This document shows, piece after piece, positions 24,896 to 34,264 of a DNA stretch of 64,000 nucleotides (positions are counted from its first letter, which is position 1; each line of letters begins with the position of its first letter). The position numbers and the translations under genes were made by a program. The notes below the pieces were generated by a model. It saw only the letters and a program-made list of their open reading frames with translations, had not been told where the DNA came from and searched no databases. This stretch comes from Cellulosimicrobium cellulans (lineage in GTDB: Bacteria > Actinomycetota > Actinomycetes > Actinomycetales > Cellulomonadaceae). The stretch covers positions 293,938-357,937 of the forward strand of contig NZ_BJNZ01000001.1 in NCBI RefSeq assembly GCF_006539945.1. The letters run 5' to 3'.

Positions 24896-27799
24896 ATGCA
24901 CGGCAAGAGAGCGGACGGCGGGCGCAGGATGCTCCGCCGACTCACGGCAGGACTGACGGCATCAGTGGTCGCCGCCACCGGAGCGGTGACCGTGCTGCCC
25001 GGCGCAGCGGCCGCCGAGGACGTCGAGGTCCTCACGGTCGACCTGTCGGCGTCGACGGGCGCGGTGCAGGGCGGAGCCTCGGGCATGCTGTACGGGCTCG
25101 GTGACGACGGCGTGCCCACCGACCCGATCATCGCGGGTGCCCGGCCGACCAACGTCACCCAGAAGGCGCCGCACGGCGCGCAGCACCCCAACGGGGACCC
25201 GCTCGACGTCGAGCGCTCGCTCTTCGAGAACGGGGGCGAGTACCTGATGGTCAACATCCAGGACTACTACCCCGACTGGGCCTACAACGGCGGCAAGCGT
25301 CCCGAGGACTTCGACACCTACCTCGACATCGTGCGCACCGTGGTGACGAGCATCGTCGAGGAGTCCGACTACCCCGAGCGGTACGTCTTCACGCCGTTCA
25401 ACGAGCCCGACGGCATCAACTGGTACGGCGACTGGAACGTCATGCGGGACACGTTCCTCGCTGACTGGAAGGCCGCGTACCAGACCATCAAGGAGGTCTA
25501 CCCGGAGGCGAAGATCGCCGGACCGGGTGACGCCTGGTGGCACGGGACCAGCACGCGCCAGATCCTCACCTACGCGAAGGCGAACGACGTCCTGCCGGAC
25601 ATGTGGACCTGGCACGAGCTCGGTGTCGAGAACCTCGCCACGTTCCGCTCGCACCTCGCGGAGTTCCGTCAGATCGAGCGGGAGGTCGGGGTGGGTCCGC
25701 TCCCGGTGAACATCACCGAGTACGCGATGCGTCGCGACATGGGCGTCCCGGGCCAGCTGGTCCAGTGGATCTCGATGTTCGAGGACGAGAAGGTCGATGC
25801 GCAGACGGCGTACTGGACGTTCGCGGGCAACCTCAACGACAACATGGCCAAGAACAACGGCGCGAACGGCGCCTGGTGGCTGCTGAAGTGGTACGGCGAC
25901 CTCACGGGCGAGACCGTGGAGCTCACGCCGCCCGCGCTGAACAAGGTCGACACGCTGCAGGGCATCGCGGCCCTGGACGAGGAGAAGCACCAGGCGACGG
26001 TCCTGTTCGGCGGTGGCGCCAAGGACGTCCGTCTCGACCTCTCGGGCATCGACGCCGAGGTGTTCGGCGACGAGGTCGACGTCCAGGTGCGGCGAGCCGA
26101 GTTCACCGGGCAGGAGGGCGAGGCGCTGGCGCCGCCGGTCGTGGTGGCCGAGCGCGTCGCGGTGGTCGACGGTGCGGTGCAGGTCGTGGTCCCGAACCGC
26201 GACCGGCACTCGGCGTACCAGGTCGTGGTGACGCCGGTCCTCGACGAGGCGCCGATCGTGGACACGACGTGGAAGCAGCGCGTCGAGGCGGAGTCGACCC
26301 GGCTGTCCGGTCTGACCGTGGTGGACCGTCCGGCCGGGGACGCGTGGACGTTCGCGGCCTCGGGTGCCAAGGACGTGCGCGGGTTCACGTCGGCGGGGGC
26401 GTCGGCGTCGTGGACGGTCGACGTCCCGACGACGGGCACGTACCGCCTGGGTGTCATCGCGGGAGTGAACGGGCCGAACGTGGGGCCCGGCTCGCACGCG
26501 CTGTTCGTCGACGGAGCCCCGGCGGGCACGATCCGCTACGAGGCCGGGTTCTCGGACTCCTACCGCGGCAAGGCCGAGGTCCTGGTGGAGCTCCAGGCGG
26601 GCGCGCGCGAGCTGTCGGTGCGGGCCAGCGCCGACGGGTCCACGGTGCTGCCGGGCGCGAACGTGACCCTCGACCGGTTCGACCTCGAGCGCGTCGACGG
26701 TCCGGACACCTCGACCTACCCGGCGAACCTCGCCCGTCTGTCCGCTGCGACGGTCTCCTACGACGCCGGCACGGCCGGGCGCGTGGAGGTCGCGGGCGAG
26801 GGCTCGGCGACGTTCTACGTGGCCGCTCGCGCGACGGGGTACTACGACGTGACGCTGGACTACTCGGCGGACGCGGCGACGACGGTGGGCCTGCGGCTCA
26901 ACGGTCGTGAGGTGGCCGGTCTCGCGGCGGACGCCGCGGGCGAGCGCACCTCGACGGCGCGGGTGCACCTCGCGAAGGGCATCACGGAGCTCACGGTCAC
27001 CTCGCCCGAGGGCATCGCGCTCGGGTCGCTGACCACCACGCGGGCCGCCGAGTCCGACGCGACGGTCACGACGGTCGAGGCCGAGGACGTGCTCCAGCTC
27101 TCGGGCGGCGCACGGCTGGAGTCGGTCGCGCAGCCGACCGACGTGTCGGGGCGGCAGGTCTCCTGGCTGGGCGGCAGCGCGCAGAGCGTCGCCGTGTGGC
27201 CGCGCGCGGAGGGCGTGGGCGCGGGCCAGTACGACCTCGTGGTGCGGTACGCGAACGCGGAGAAGAACACCGGGCACGCGTACAACACCGACGTCATCAC
27301 GCGCTTCCTCGACGTGAGCGAGGCCGGCGGAGACACGACGCGCGGCGCGTTCCGGCACAACTACTCGTGGAAGGGGTTCTGGACCCACACGGTCGCTCTG
27401 GACCTGACCACCGACGACGGCGCCCTCACGCTGGGCAACGCCACGGGCTGGGCCCCGAACCTGGACACCCTCGCCCTGGCGCCGCTGGTGCTGGACGTGA
27501 CCAACTCCGGTCCCGCTGCGGGCGTCACGCTGGACGTCCAGGTCCAGCCGCGCTGCCTGGCGGGCAAGGCCTACCTCGCGGTGCGGGCGACGAACCAGGA
27601 GCAGTCCGCCGTCGACATCTCGATCGCCACGGCGTTCGGCACACGCGAGTTCGCCGCGGTCGGCCCCGAGCGGTCCGGCTACCAGTCGTTCGCCACGCGC
27701 ACGGCCCGGCTCGAGGCGGGCACCGTCACGGTGGCGGGCGCGACGGACGGACGCGACGGTCGGTACGACGTCGCGTACGACGCTCTCGACTGCGACTGA
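24896..27799 (+). CDS. Large secreted GH39-like glycoside hydrolase with CBM35-like modules
   Basis: The 967-residue protein has a signal peptide with twin arginines and cleavage near GAAAAED. The catalytic (beta/alpha)8 domain covers about residues 60-380: TPFNEPDG supplies the acid/base Glu170 and ITEYAMRR the nucleophile Glu275, as in clan GH-A and closest in pattern to GH39. After a beta domain come a CBM35-like module (about 461-602), another beta-sandwich and a second CBM35/CBM6-like module (about 725-865), then a C-terminal domain with two cysteines. AAGGAG precedes ATG 24896. Context points to release of a galactose-bearing oligosaccharide outside the cell. The exact substrate is unknown. 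Confidence 0.8.
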   Translation: MHGKRADGGRRMLRRLTAGLTASVVAATGAVTVLPGAAAAEDVEVLTVDLSASTGAVQGGASGMLYGLGDDGVPTDPIIAGARPTNVTQKAPHGAQHPNGDPLDVERSLFENGGEYLMVNIQDYYPDWAYNGGKRPEDFDTYLDIVRTVVTSIVEESDYPERYVFTPFNEPDGINWYGDWNVMRDTFLADWKAAYQTIKEVYPEAKIAGPGDAWWHGTSTRQILTYAKANDVLPDMWTWHELGVENLATFRSHLAEFRQIEREVGVGPLPVNITEYAMRRDMGVPGQLVQWISMFEDEKVDAQTAYWTFAGNLNDNMAKNNGANGAWWLLKWYGDLTGETVELTPPALNKVDTLQGIAALDEEKHQATVLFGGGAKDVRLDLSGIDAEVFGDEVDVQVRRAEFTGQEGEALAPPVVVAERVAVVDGAVQVVVPNRDRHSAYQVVVTPVLDEAPIVDTTWKQRVEAESTRLSGLTVVDRPAGDAWTFAASGAKDVRGFTSAGASASWTVDVPTTGTYRLGVIAGVNGPNVGPGSHALFVDGAPAGTIRYEAGFSDSYRGKAEVLVELQAGARELSVRASADGSTVLPGANVTLDRFDLERVDGPDTSTYPANLARLSAATVSYDAGTAGRVEVAGEGSATFYVAARATGYYDVTLDYSADAATTVGLRLNGREVAGLAADAAGERTSTARVHLAKGITELTVTSPEGIALGSLTTTRAAESDATVTTVEAEDVLQLSGGARLESVAQPTDVSGRQVSWLGGSAQSVAVWPRAEGVGAGQYDLVVRYANAEKNTGHAYNTDVITRFLDVSEAGGDTTRGAFRHNYSWKGFWTHTVALDLTTDDGALTLGNATGWAPNLDTLALAPLVLDVTNSGPAAGVTLDVQVQPRCLAGKAYLAVRATNQEQSAVDISIATAFGTREFAAVGPERSGYQSFATRTARLEAGTVTVAGATDGRDGRYDVAYDALDCD

Positions 27800-27827
27800 C
27801 CGGCTGGCTCCCCGGCGTCAGCCACGT

Positions 27828-27866
27828 CGCTCGGGCCTCGCGCACGTACGAGGCGAGGCCCGAGCG
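27828..27866 (+). terminator. Terminator hairpin of the galactoside locus
   Basis: A perfect 14-bp stem (CGCTCGGGCCTCGC and complement) with an 11-base loop, 29 bases after the glycosidase stop. No T run follows, as is common in high-GC actinobacteria. Confidence 0.7.
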
Positions 27867-27936
27867 GCGGGCTCCAGCCCGGCTGCGCGTCCAGCACCCC
27901 GACACCAGGCACGACGGCACCGTCGAGGAGGCCGCC

Positions 27937-28800
27937 ATGACGACCGACCGGCGCGCCGCCTCCGTGCAGGCGGAGCCGAGGGGCGAGCGGCTGCTCGGCG
28001 CGGTCCGCAGGGAGCGCATCGTCGTCGCCGTGCGCGCCCGTGGCGTCGTCACGGTCGCCGACCTGGTGCGCGACCTCGGTGTGTCCGACATGACCGTCCG
28101 CCGTGATCTCGCCGTCCTCGCGGACCGCGGCCTGCTGCACCGGGTGCACGGTGGTGCGACGTCGGCCGGAGGACGGGGACCGGTGCACGTCCCGCGGACG
28201 GGAGTCCCTCGCGCGGGCGACGACGCACGGGCGGAGGTCGCCGTGCGGCTGATCGAGCCCGGGGGCGTCGTCGCCCTGGGGCCGGGGACCACCACCCGGC
28301 TCCTCGCGGAACGGATCGTGGCTGACCCACGACTACGGCCCCTCACGGTCCTGACGAGCTCGACGGCCGTCGCACGGGTGGTGGACCGTGCCGGGGACGG
28401 CCTGCTGACGGCGATCCTCTCCGGCGGCACGCGTACCGCGTCGGACGCCCTCGTCGGCCCCCTGGCGCGGCGTGCGTTCGGCGAGCTCCCCAGCACGCTC
28501 GCGTTCGTCGACGCCTACCGGATCTCGTCCGACACCGGGGTGGCCGACCAGAGCCGCGACGAGGCCGACGTCAGCCGGTCGATGGTGGACAACGCCGACC
28601 GGGTCGTGGTCCTCGCGGGCCGATCGGCCTGGCGGCCCGGCGGGTGGCACCCGGTCGCCGCGCTGGACGAGGTCGACGTCCTCGTCACGGACGACGCGGT
28701 GCCCGCTCGCGAGCGCGAACGGGCCGGGTCTGCCGTCGGGCGCCTGGTGCTCGCGCCTGCCGGGGCCGCCCGGCCCGCGCGTCGTGGCGTGCACGGCTGA
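27937..28800 (+). CDS. DeoR/GlpR family transcriptional regulator
   Basis: The 287-residue protein starts at ATG 27937 behind GAGGAGG. The N-terminal winged helix reads RIVVAVRARGVVTVADLVRDLGVSDMTVRRDLAVL, the family signature, followed by the DeoR sensor domain (LGPGTTTRLLAERI, GLLTAILSGGTRTASDALVG). Such regulators usually sense sugar phosphates. It follows the galactoside locus beyond a terminator, so it may control a later step of galactose or arabinose use, or act on its own regulon. Confidence 0.88.
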   Translation: MTTDRRAASVQAEPRGERLLGAVRRERIVVAVRARGVVTVADLVRDLGVSDMTVRRDLAVLADRGLLHRVHGGATSAGGRGPVHVPRTGVPRAGDDARAEVAVRLIEPGGVVALGPGTTTRLLAERIVADPRLRPLTVLTSSTAVARVVDRAGDGLLTAILSGGTRTASDALVGPLARRAFGELPSTLAFVDAYRISSDTGVADQSRDEADVSRSMVDNADRVVVLAGRSAWRPGGWHPVAALDEVDVLVTDDAVPARERERAGSAVGRLVLAPAGAARPARRGVHG

Positions 28801-28894
28801 TGCGGCCCCGCACGCCACGAGAACCCGAGCGGCTTCGCACGAGACCTCCACACGGTCTCGCCCGCATCGGCCCGGCGGGCTCCCGACGCTCGCC

Positions 28895-28900
28895 TAGGCT
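28895..28900 (+). promoter_or_regulatory. Leaderless -10 of the DedA gene
   Basis: TAGGCT lies 8 bases before ATG 28909; no ribosome site intervenes. Confidence 0.4.
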
Positions 28901-28908
28901 CGGGAACC

Positions 28909-29643
28909 ATGCCCTCCGGACTCTCTGCCGCCCTCTCGGCCGCCCTGCCCGCCGCGTCGACGGCGGAGCCCGCGCTCGACGGCGTCGCCGGGTGGGCCGT
29001 GAACCTCATGGAGACGCTCGGCCCGGTCGGCGCCGCCATCGCGATCGCGCTCGAGAACCTGTTCCCGCCCCTGCCGAGCGAGATCATCCTCCCGCTCGCG
29101 GGCTTCACCGCGAGCCAGGGCAGCTTCGGCCTCGTCGAGGCGATCCTGTGGACGACGGCCGGGTCGATCGTCGGGGCACTGGCGCTGTACCTGGTCGGGG
29201 CGCTCGTCGGGCGCGAGCGCACGCGCTGGGTCGCGGAGCGGCTGCCGCTCGTCAAGGTCGCGGACGTCGACCGCACCGAGCAGTTCTTCCTCAAGCACGG
29301 CGGCGCGACCGTCTTCTTCGGCCGCTTCATCCCGATCTTCCGCAGCCTCATCTCGATCCCGGCCGGGGTCGAGCGCATGCCGCTGTGGAAGTTCACCGCG
29401 CTCACCGCCGCGGGCAGCGCGGTGTGGAACACGATCTTCGTCTACGCCGGGTACGCGCTCGGCGAGCAGTGGCACGTCGTGGAGGAGTACGCGGGCGTGC
29501 TCCAGAAGGTCGTCATCGCGGTCGTCGCGGCCGCGGTCGTGTGGTTCGTCGTGACGCGCGTCTGGCGCTGGGTGCACGACGACGAGCGCCCCGCCCACGC
29601 GCGTGGCGGGCGCTCGTCGTCGCCTGCCCGCGACGACGCCTGA
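28909..29643 (+). CDS. DedA family membrane protein
   Basis: The 244-residue protein has the DedA pattern: ENLFPPLPSEIILPLAGF near the N-terminus, FFGRFIPIFRSLISIPAGVERM in the middle and GSAVWNTIFVYAGYALG. The family now includes polyprenyl-phosphate and phospholipid transporters at the cytoplasmic membrane and supports membrane potential. The tail is charged and glycine/serine rich. It precedes, at 115 bases, a lysyl-phosphatidylglycerol synthase-like gene, another membrane lipid gene. Confidence 0.9.
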   Translation: MPSGLSAALSAALPAASTAEPALDGVAGWAVNLMETLGPVGAAIAIALENLFPPLPSEIILPLAGFTASQGSFGLVEAILWTTAGSIVGALALYLVGALVGRERTRWVAERLPLVKVADVDRTEQFFLKHGGATVFFGRFIPIFRSLISIPAGVERMPLWKFTALTAAGSAVWNTIFVYAGYALGEQWHVVEEYAGVLQKVVIAVVAAAVVWFVVTRVWRWVHDDERPAHARGGRSSSPARDDA

Positions 29644-29758
29644 TCCTCCCCGCCGCCTGACGGACCGGGCGCCCGGCCCCTCGGGGCCGGCATCGTCGTC
29701 GTCGCGCCCCGGGTCGGCCGCCCGCGCGGTCGGGCCGGGCCTGACGGATGATCGGAGC

Positions 29759-31567
29759 GTGCCCGACGAGACCCCCCGCCCGAGCGCGCCGCCGATCCAG
29801 TCCCCGAGCGCGTCGTCCAGCGCGTCCCGGGCCGCGCTGCCGGCCGCGCTCGTCGCGACGGGGCGGCACTCCCCGCTCGCGGCCCAGCGGCACCGCGTCC
29901 GGGTGCGCCGGGTCGCCGCGACCGTCGTCGTGGTCCTCGCGGTCCTCTCGCTCGTAGGCCTCGTGGCGCGCCGGCTCTGGGTCCACCTGACGGTCTTCCA
30001 GGACTTCCTCCCGGGCGTCGAGGCGACCAGCCGCGCGTCGAGCATCCTGCTCGCGGCCGTCGTCCTGCTCCTCACGGCGCGCGGCCTGCGCAACGGCCAC
30101 CGGCTGTCGTGGGTCGTGACGTGCGCGGTGCTGGGGCTGACGGCCGTCGCGCACCTGGTGCACCACCGGCACGCGCTGCCCGCGGTCGTCGTGCTGCTCG
30201 CCGTCGGGTGGCTGCTCACGCAGTGGCGCGCGTTCCCCGTGCTGCCCACGCGGCGCGCGGTGCGCCGGGCGGTGCTGCTCCTCGTCGCGATCGGCGTCGC
30301 GCTCGTCCTGGTCGTCGTGGGCGTCGCCGTCGTGCTCGCGGCACGCGACGCGGGCGACGCCGAGCTCGAGAGCGCGGCCCGTGTGCTCGCCGTCGTCGCG
30401 ACGGTGCTCAACCTCGTGCTCGTGGTGCTCGTGCTCTGGTGGCTGCTCTCCCCGCGGTCGCCCAAGCCCGCGACGCCGGCGGAGCACCTCGCCGAGCGGG
30501 AGAAGGCGCGCGCCGTCGTGGCCGCGCACGGGGGCGGCACGCTCGACTACTTCGCCCTGCGCGACGACAAGGACTGGTTCTTCGTCGGCCACGGCGTCGT
30601 CGCGCACTCGGTCCGCAACGGCGTCTGCCTCGTCTCTCCCGACCCGCTCTGCCCGCCGGCCGAGCGCGAGCTCGTCTGGGCGGAGTTCCTCGACCACGTC
30701 GCGCGCAACGGCTGGAAGGTCGCGGTCGTGGCGGCGGGGGAGCCCTGGCTGCCCGTGTACGAGGCGTCAGGCCTGCTCCCGGCCTACCTCGGCGACGAGG
30801 CGACCGTCGACTGCCCGTCGTTCACCCTCGAGGGCAAGGCCCACAAGTCGCTGCGCCAAGCCGTGAACCGCGTCGCGCGCGCCGGCTACACGACGACGTT
30901 CCACGACCCCACGACCCTCGACCCCGCGCTGCGCGGCGAGATCGTCGCGATGAGCGACGAGTCCCGACGCGGCGAGGACGAGCGCGGGTTCTCCATGACG
31001 CTCTCGCGCCTGTTCGACCCGCACGACACCGGGCTCATGCTCTCCGTCACCCAATCCGCCGAGGGGCGGGTGGACGCGTTCTGCCAGTGGGTGCCCGCGA
31101 GCGACATCGACGGCTGGTCGCTCGACGTCATGCGGCGCCGCCTGGACGTCCCGGACCTGCCGAACGGCCTCGTCGACGCGACGATCGTCGCGACGATCGC
31201 GGAGCTCGTCGCGCGGGGCCAGCGCGGGCTGGGGCTCAACTTCGCCGTCCTGCGCGAGCTCATGGAGGGCGAGCGCGACTCGCGGCTCGACCAGCTCGTG
31301 CGGCCGGTCGTCAAGCGGTTCTCCGAGGGCACGCAGGTGGAGACGCTCGCGACGTTCAACGACAAGTTCGACCCGGGCTGGACGCGCCGCTACGTCGTCC
31401 TCGACTCGGCGGAGCAGGCCGCCGCGCAGGCGCTCGTCATGGCCGGCGCGGAGGGGGTGACCGAGATACCCGTGATCGGCCGGTTCCTGCGCGGGGTGGG
31501 CGGCGCCCCGGCGGAGACGGCTCCCGGTGCCGTGGCGTCCGGTGACGGCGACGGGACCGCCCCGTGA
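29759..31567 (+). CDS. Lysylphosphatidylglycerol synthase-like protein (DUF2156, MprF C-domain)
   Basis: The 602-residue protein has six transmembrane segments up to about residue 240, then a soluble DUF2156/LPG_synthase_C domain with two GNAT-like halves (FALRDDKDWFFVGHGVVAHS, HKSLRQAVNRVARAGY, LGLNFAVLRELMEG). MprF-like enzymes move lysine or alanine from tRNA to phosphatidylglycerol and so lower surface charge. No lysyl-tRNA synthetase domain is fused, unlike mycobacterial LysX. GTG 29759 fits a leaderless start after GATGAT at 29747. The stop overlaps the next gene. Confidence 0.85.
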   Translation: MPDETPRPSAPPIQSPSASSSASRAALPAALVATGRHSPLAAQRHRVRVRRVAATVVVVLAVLSLVGLVARRLWVHLTVFQDFLPGVEATSRASSILLAAVVLLLTARGLRNGHRLSWVVTCAVLGLTAVAHLVHHRHALPAVVVLLAVGWLLTQWRAFPVLPTRRAVRRAVLLLVAIGVALVLVVVGVAVVLAARDAGDAELESAARVLAVVATVLNLVLVVLVLWWLLSPRSPKPATPAEHLAEREKARAVVAAHGGGTLDYFALRDDKDWFFVGHGVVAHSVRNGVCLVSPDPLCPPAERELVWAEFLDHVARNGWKVAVVAAGEPWLPVYEASGLLPAYLGDEATVDCPSFTLEGKAHKSLRQAVNRVARAGYTTTFHDPTTLDPALRGEIVAMSDESRRGEDERGFSMTLSRLFDPHDTGLMLSVTQSAEGRVDAFCQWVPASDIDGWSLDVMRRRLDVPDLPNGLVDATIVATIAELVARGQRGLGLNFAVLRELMEGERDSRLDQLVRPVVKRFSEGTQVETLATFNDKFDPGWTRRYVVLDSAEQAAAQALVMAGAEGVTEIPVIGRFLRGVGGAPAETAPGAVASGDGDGTAP

Positions 31568-32397
31568 TCCTGTCCTTGCTCGCCGCCGTGGCCGCGAGCG
31601 TCCTGTACGCGGTGAGCACGATCATGCAGGCGGTCGCGACCCGGCGCGCGCACGGCCTCGCGGCCGTCGCGCAGCCGCTCGTCATCGGCGGGCTCGTGGT
31701 CGACGGCGTCGCGTGGCTCCTCTCGCTCCTCGCCCTCGACCATCTGCCGCTGTTCGTCGTGCAGGCCGTCGTCGCGGCGTCGCTGGTCGTCGTCGTGCTG
31801 CTCGCACGCCTCGTGCTCGGCGCGACGCTGCGCCGCACGGACCTCGCGGCGATGGGAGTCGTCGTGGCCGGGCTCGTCGTGCTCGCGCTCGCCGCGGGGG
31901 AGCAGCCCGCGACGCACCCGCCGGCGGGGTTCGCGACGTGGGTCAACATCGCCGGCGCCGCCGTCGCGGTGGGTACGGCCGCCGCCTACCGGCGCGGGCA
32001 CCCCGTGCTCCTCGCCGTGCTCGGCGGCCTCGGCTACTCCGTCGCCGCCGTCGCCGCGCGCGGCGCCCACGCGTCCGGCGACCTGCTCGACACGGTGTTC
32101 CAGCCGCTGGCGATCGCGATCGTCCTCGGCGGCGTCGCGGGCGCGCTCGCCTACCTGCGCGCGCTCGAGCGCGGCGCCGTGGGCACCGTCGCCGCGACCG
32201 TGTCCGTCCTGGAGGTGCTCGTCCCCGGGGTCGTCGGGCTCGCCGTGCTCGGCGACGTCGTGCGGTCCGGCTGGGCCGTCCCCGCGCTGGTCGCGACGCT
32301 CGCCGCGGTGGGTGGCTGCGTCGTGCTCGCGACGAGCCCGGCGAACGCCGCCGCGGAGGAGTCCGCCCCCGCGACCACGGCCCCGGGAACGACCTAG
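31564..32397 (+). CDS. DMT-superfamily-like integral membrane protein
   Basis: The 277-residue protein has nine to ten hydrophobic segments and resembles the EamA/DMT-type transporters often annotated as DMT family in actinobacteria (ILSLLAAVAASVLYAVSTIM at the start, GTVAATVSVLEVLVPGVVGL near the end). GTG 31564 overlaps the preceding stop, so it is co-translated with the lysyl-PG synthase-like gene. A link to lipid modification or flipping is possible. The transported substrate cannot be read. Confidence 0.75.
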   Translation: MILSLLAAVAASVLYAVSTIMQAVATRRAHGLAAVAQPLVIGGLVVDGVAWLLSLLALDHLPLFVVQAVVAASLVVVVLLARLVLGATLRRTDLAAMGVVVAGLVVLALAAGEQPATHPPAGFATWVNIAGAAVAVGTAAAYRRGHPVLLAVLGGLGYSVAAVAARGAHASGDLLDTVFQPLAIAIVLGGVAGALAYLRALERGAVGTVAATVSVLEVLVPGVVGLAVLGDVVRSGWAVPALVATLAAVGGCVVLATSPANAAAEESAPATTAPGTT

Positions 32398-32493
32398 GGT
32401 GGGCCGGGTCGCCCCGCCGAACCCGGGGGGCGCTCCCCGCACGGACGACTTCCTGAGGAGCCGTCCCGGGTTCGGCACCGAGGGAGGAGCACG

Positions 32494-33723
32494 ATGCGCA
32501 CACCGCTGGACGTCCTCACGCTCGACGAGCTGCGCCGCCGGACGTCGGTCAAGTGGCGCGCGTTCGACCCCGACGTGCTGCCGCTGTTCGTCGCCGAGAT
32601 GGACGTCGCGCCGTGCGAGGCCGTGGTCGACGCCGTGACCGCCGCCCTGCGCGCGGGGGACACGGGCTACGACGTCGGCACCACCTACGGCGAGGCGTAC
32701 GCGCGCTTCGCGGCGCGCCGGTGGGGCTGGTCGGTCGACGCGTCGACGTCGCGCACGCTCCCCGACGTGATGCTCGCGATCGTCGAGGTGCTGCGCGTGC
32801 TCACGGCCCCGGGCGACGCGGTCGTCGTGAACCCGCCGGTCTACCCGCCGTTCTACGGCTTCACCGCGAACGAGGGACGGCGCGTCGTCGACGCGCCGCT
32901 GGGCACCGACGGGCGGCTCGACCTCGATGCGCTCGAGCGCGCGTTCGCCGTCGCGACGGGCGTCGCCGCGAACGGGCGCGGCCCCGGGAGCGGGCGTCGC
33001 GCCGTCTGGCTCGTGTGCAACCCGCAGAACCCCACCGGGACGACGCACACGCCCGCCGAGCTCGAGGCGGGGCTCGCGCTCGCCGCCCGGTACGGGGTAC
33101 GCGTCGTCGCGGACGAGATCCACGCGCCGCTCACCCGCCCCGGGCTGGACGGACGCCCTGCGACGACCCACACGCCGCTCCTCGCCGTCCCGGGATCGGA
33201 GCAGGCCGTGGCGATCGTCTCCGCGTCCAAGGCCTGGAACCTGCCGGGCCTCAAGGCGGCGGCAGCCGTCGCCGGGCCGGGCGCCGCCGACGACCTGCGG
33301 CGCATCCCCGAGGAGGCGAGCCACGGGGTGCAGCACGTGTCGGTGCTCGCGCACGTCGCCGCGCTCGACCACGGCGAGGAGTGGCTCGACGCCGTCCTCG
33401 CGGGCGTCGAGCGCAACGCGTGGCTCCTCGCCGACCTCCTCGCGGAGCACCTGCCCGCGGTCGGCTACCGACCCGGAGAGGCGACCTACCTCGCGTGGCT
33501 CGACTGTCGAGGGATCGACGACGGTCCCTCCTCCGACGGCGTCCCGGCGCCCGCGCACGACCCGCGCGGCTGGTTCCTCGACCGGGCGCGGGTCGCGCTG
33601 GAGGACGGCCGCCGGTTCGGCGTCGGCGGCGAGGGGCACGTGCGGCTCAACCTCGCGACCGGCGTCGACGTGCTCACGGAGGCGGTCGAGCGCATGGGGG
33701 ACTCGGTGCGCACGGCGGTCTGA
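32494..33723 (+). CDS. MalY/PatB family PLP-dependent aminotransferase or C-S lyase
   Basis: The 409-residue fold-type I enzyme has the PLP lysine Lys246 in SASKAWNLPGLKAA, the CNPQNPTGTTHT and VVADEIHAPLT motifs, and the MalY/PatB opening RRRTSVKWRAFDPDVLPLFVAEMD. Family members cleave cystathionine or cysteine conjugates and some regulate maltose genes. There is no sulfur gene alongside. TAGGGT at 32394-32399 could be its -10, giving a leader of about 90 bases. Confidence 0.88.
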   Translation: MRTPLDVLTLDELRRRTSVKWRAFDPDVLPLFVAEMDVAPCEAVVDAVTAALRAGDTGYDVGTTYGEAYARFAARRWGWSVDASTSRTLPDVMLAIVEVLRVLTAPGDAVVVNPPVYPPFYGFTANEGRRVVDAPLGTDGRLDLDALERAFAVATGVAANGRGPGSGRRAVWLVCNPQNPTGTTHTPAELEAGLALAARYGVRVVADEIHAPLTRPGLDGRPATTHTPLLAVPGSEQAVAIVSASKAWNLPGLKAAAAVAGPGAADDLRRIPEEASHGVQHVSVLAHVAALDHGEEWLDAVLAGVERNAWLLADLLAEHLPAVGYRPGEATYLAWLDCRGIDDGPSSDGVPAPAHDPRGWFLDRARVALEDGRRFGVGGEGHVRLNLATGVDVLTEAVERMGDSVRTAV

Positions 33724-33822
33724 GCGCGACGCGCCGGCGCCGAGACGCAACCGACCGATGACTCCGCGCCGCCCGACCGGTCGGCACACCGACCGACGAC
33801 CCACCATCCTCCGGAGGACCGC

Positions 33823-34113
33823 ATGCCGTTCGACCCCGTCGCCCTCGACCGCACGTTCACCGCGCCCGTCGGCGTCGACGTCAAGGGCGACACGTGGCCC
33901 TGCGTCGAGGTGCCTGACGCGCGCGACCTCTTCGGCTCGCTCCGGTCGGTGCGGGTCGACGCGACCGTCGACGACGTGCCCCTGCGGAACGTCGGGCTCA
34001 TGCCGACCGGCTCCGGCGGCCTGATGCTGTCGCTCAGCGCCGCCGTGCGCAAGCGCCTCGGCAAGGACGTCGGCGACACGGTCACCGTGCGGCTCGAGCG
34101 CCGCCTGAGCTGA
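33823..34113 (+). CDS. DUF1905 domain protein
   Basis: The 96-residue protein is a single DUF1905 beta-barrel-like domain: FTAPVGVDVKGDTWPCVEVP at the start and KRLGKDVGDTVTVRLERR at the end. DUF1905 proteins are small, cytoplasmic and of unknown function, sometimes fused to YdeI-type domains. ATG 33823 has GGAGGA a few bases upstream. Confidence 0.85.
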   Translation: MPFDPVALDRTFTAPVGVDVKGDTWPCVEVPDARDLFGSLRSVRVDATVDDVPLRNVGLMPTGSGGLMLSLSAAVRKRLGKDVGDTVTVRLERRLS

Positions 34114-34264
34114 GGCAGGCCGCTCCCGCCGCGTCGCACGCGATGGGCAGTGCTCCCCATCGCGGCGGACGTCCGTGCCGCGTAGCGTCGGCGTGCGACC
34201 GTCCAGACGAGGCTGTCGACACGTGCGCGTGAGAGGGCACGCGCAGGTGCTGGGAGGAGACGGC

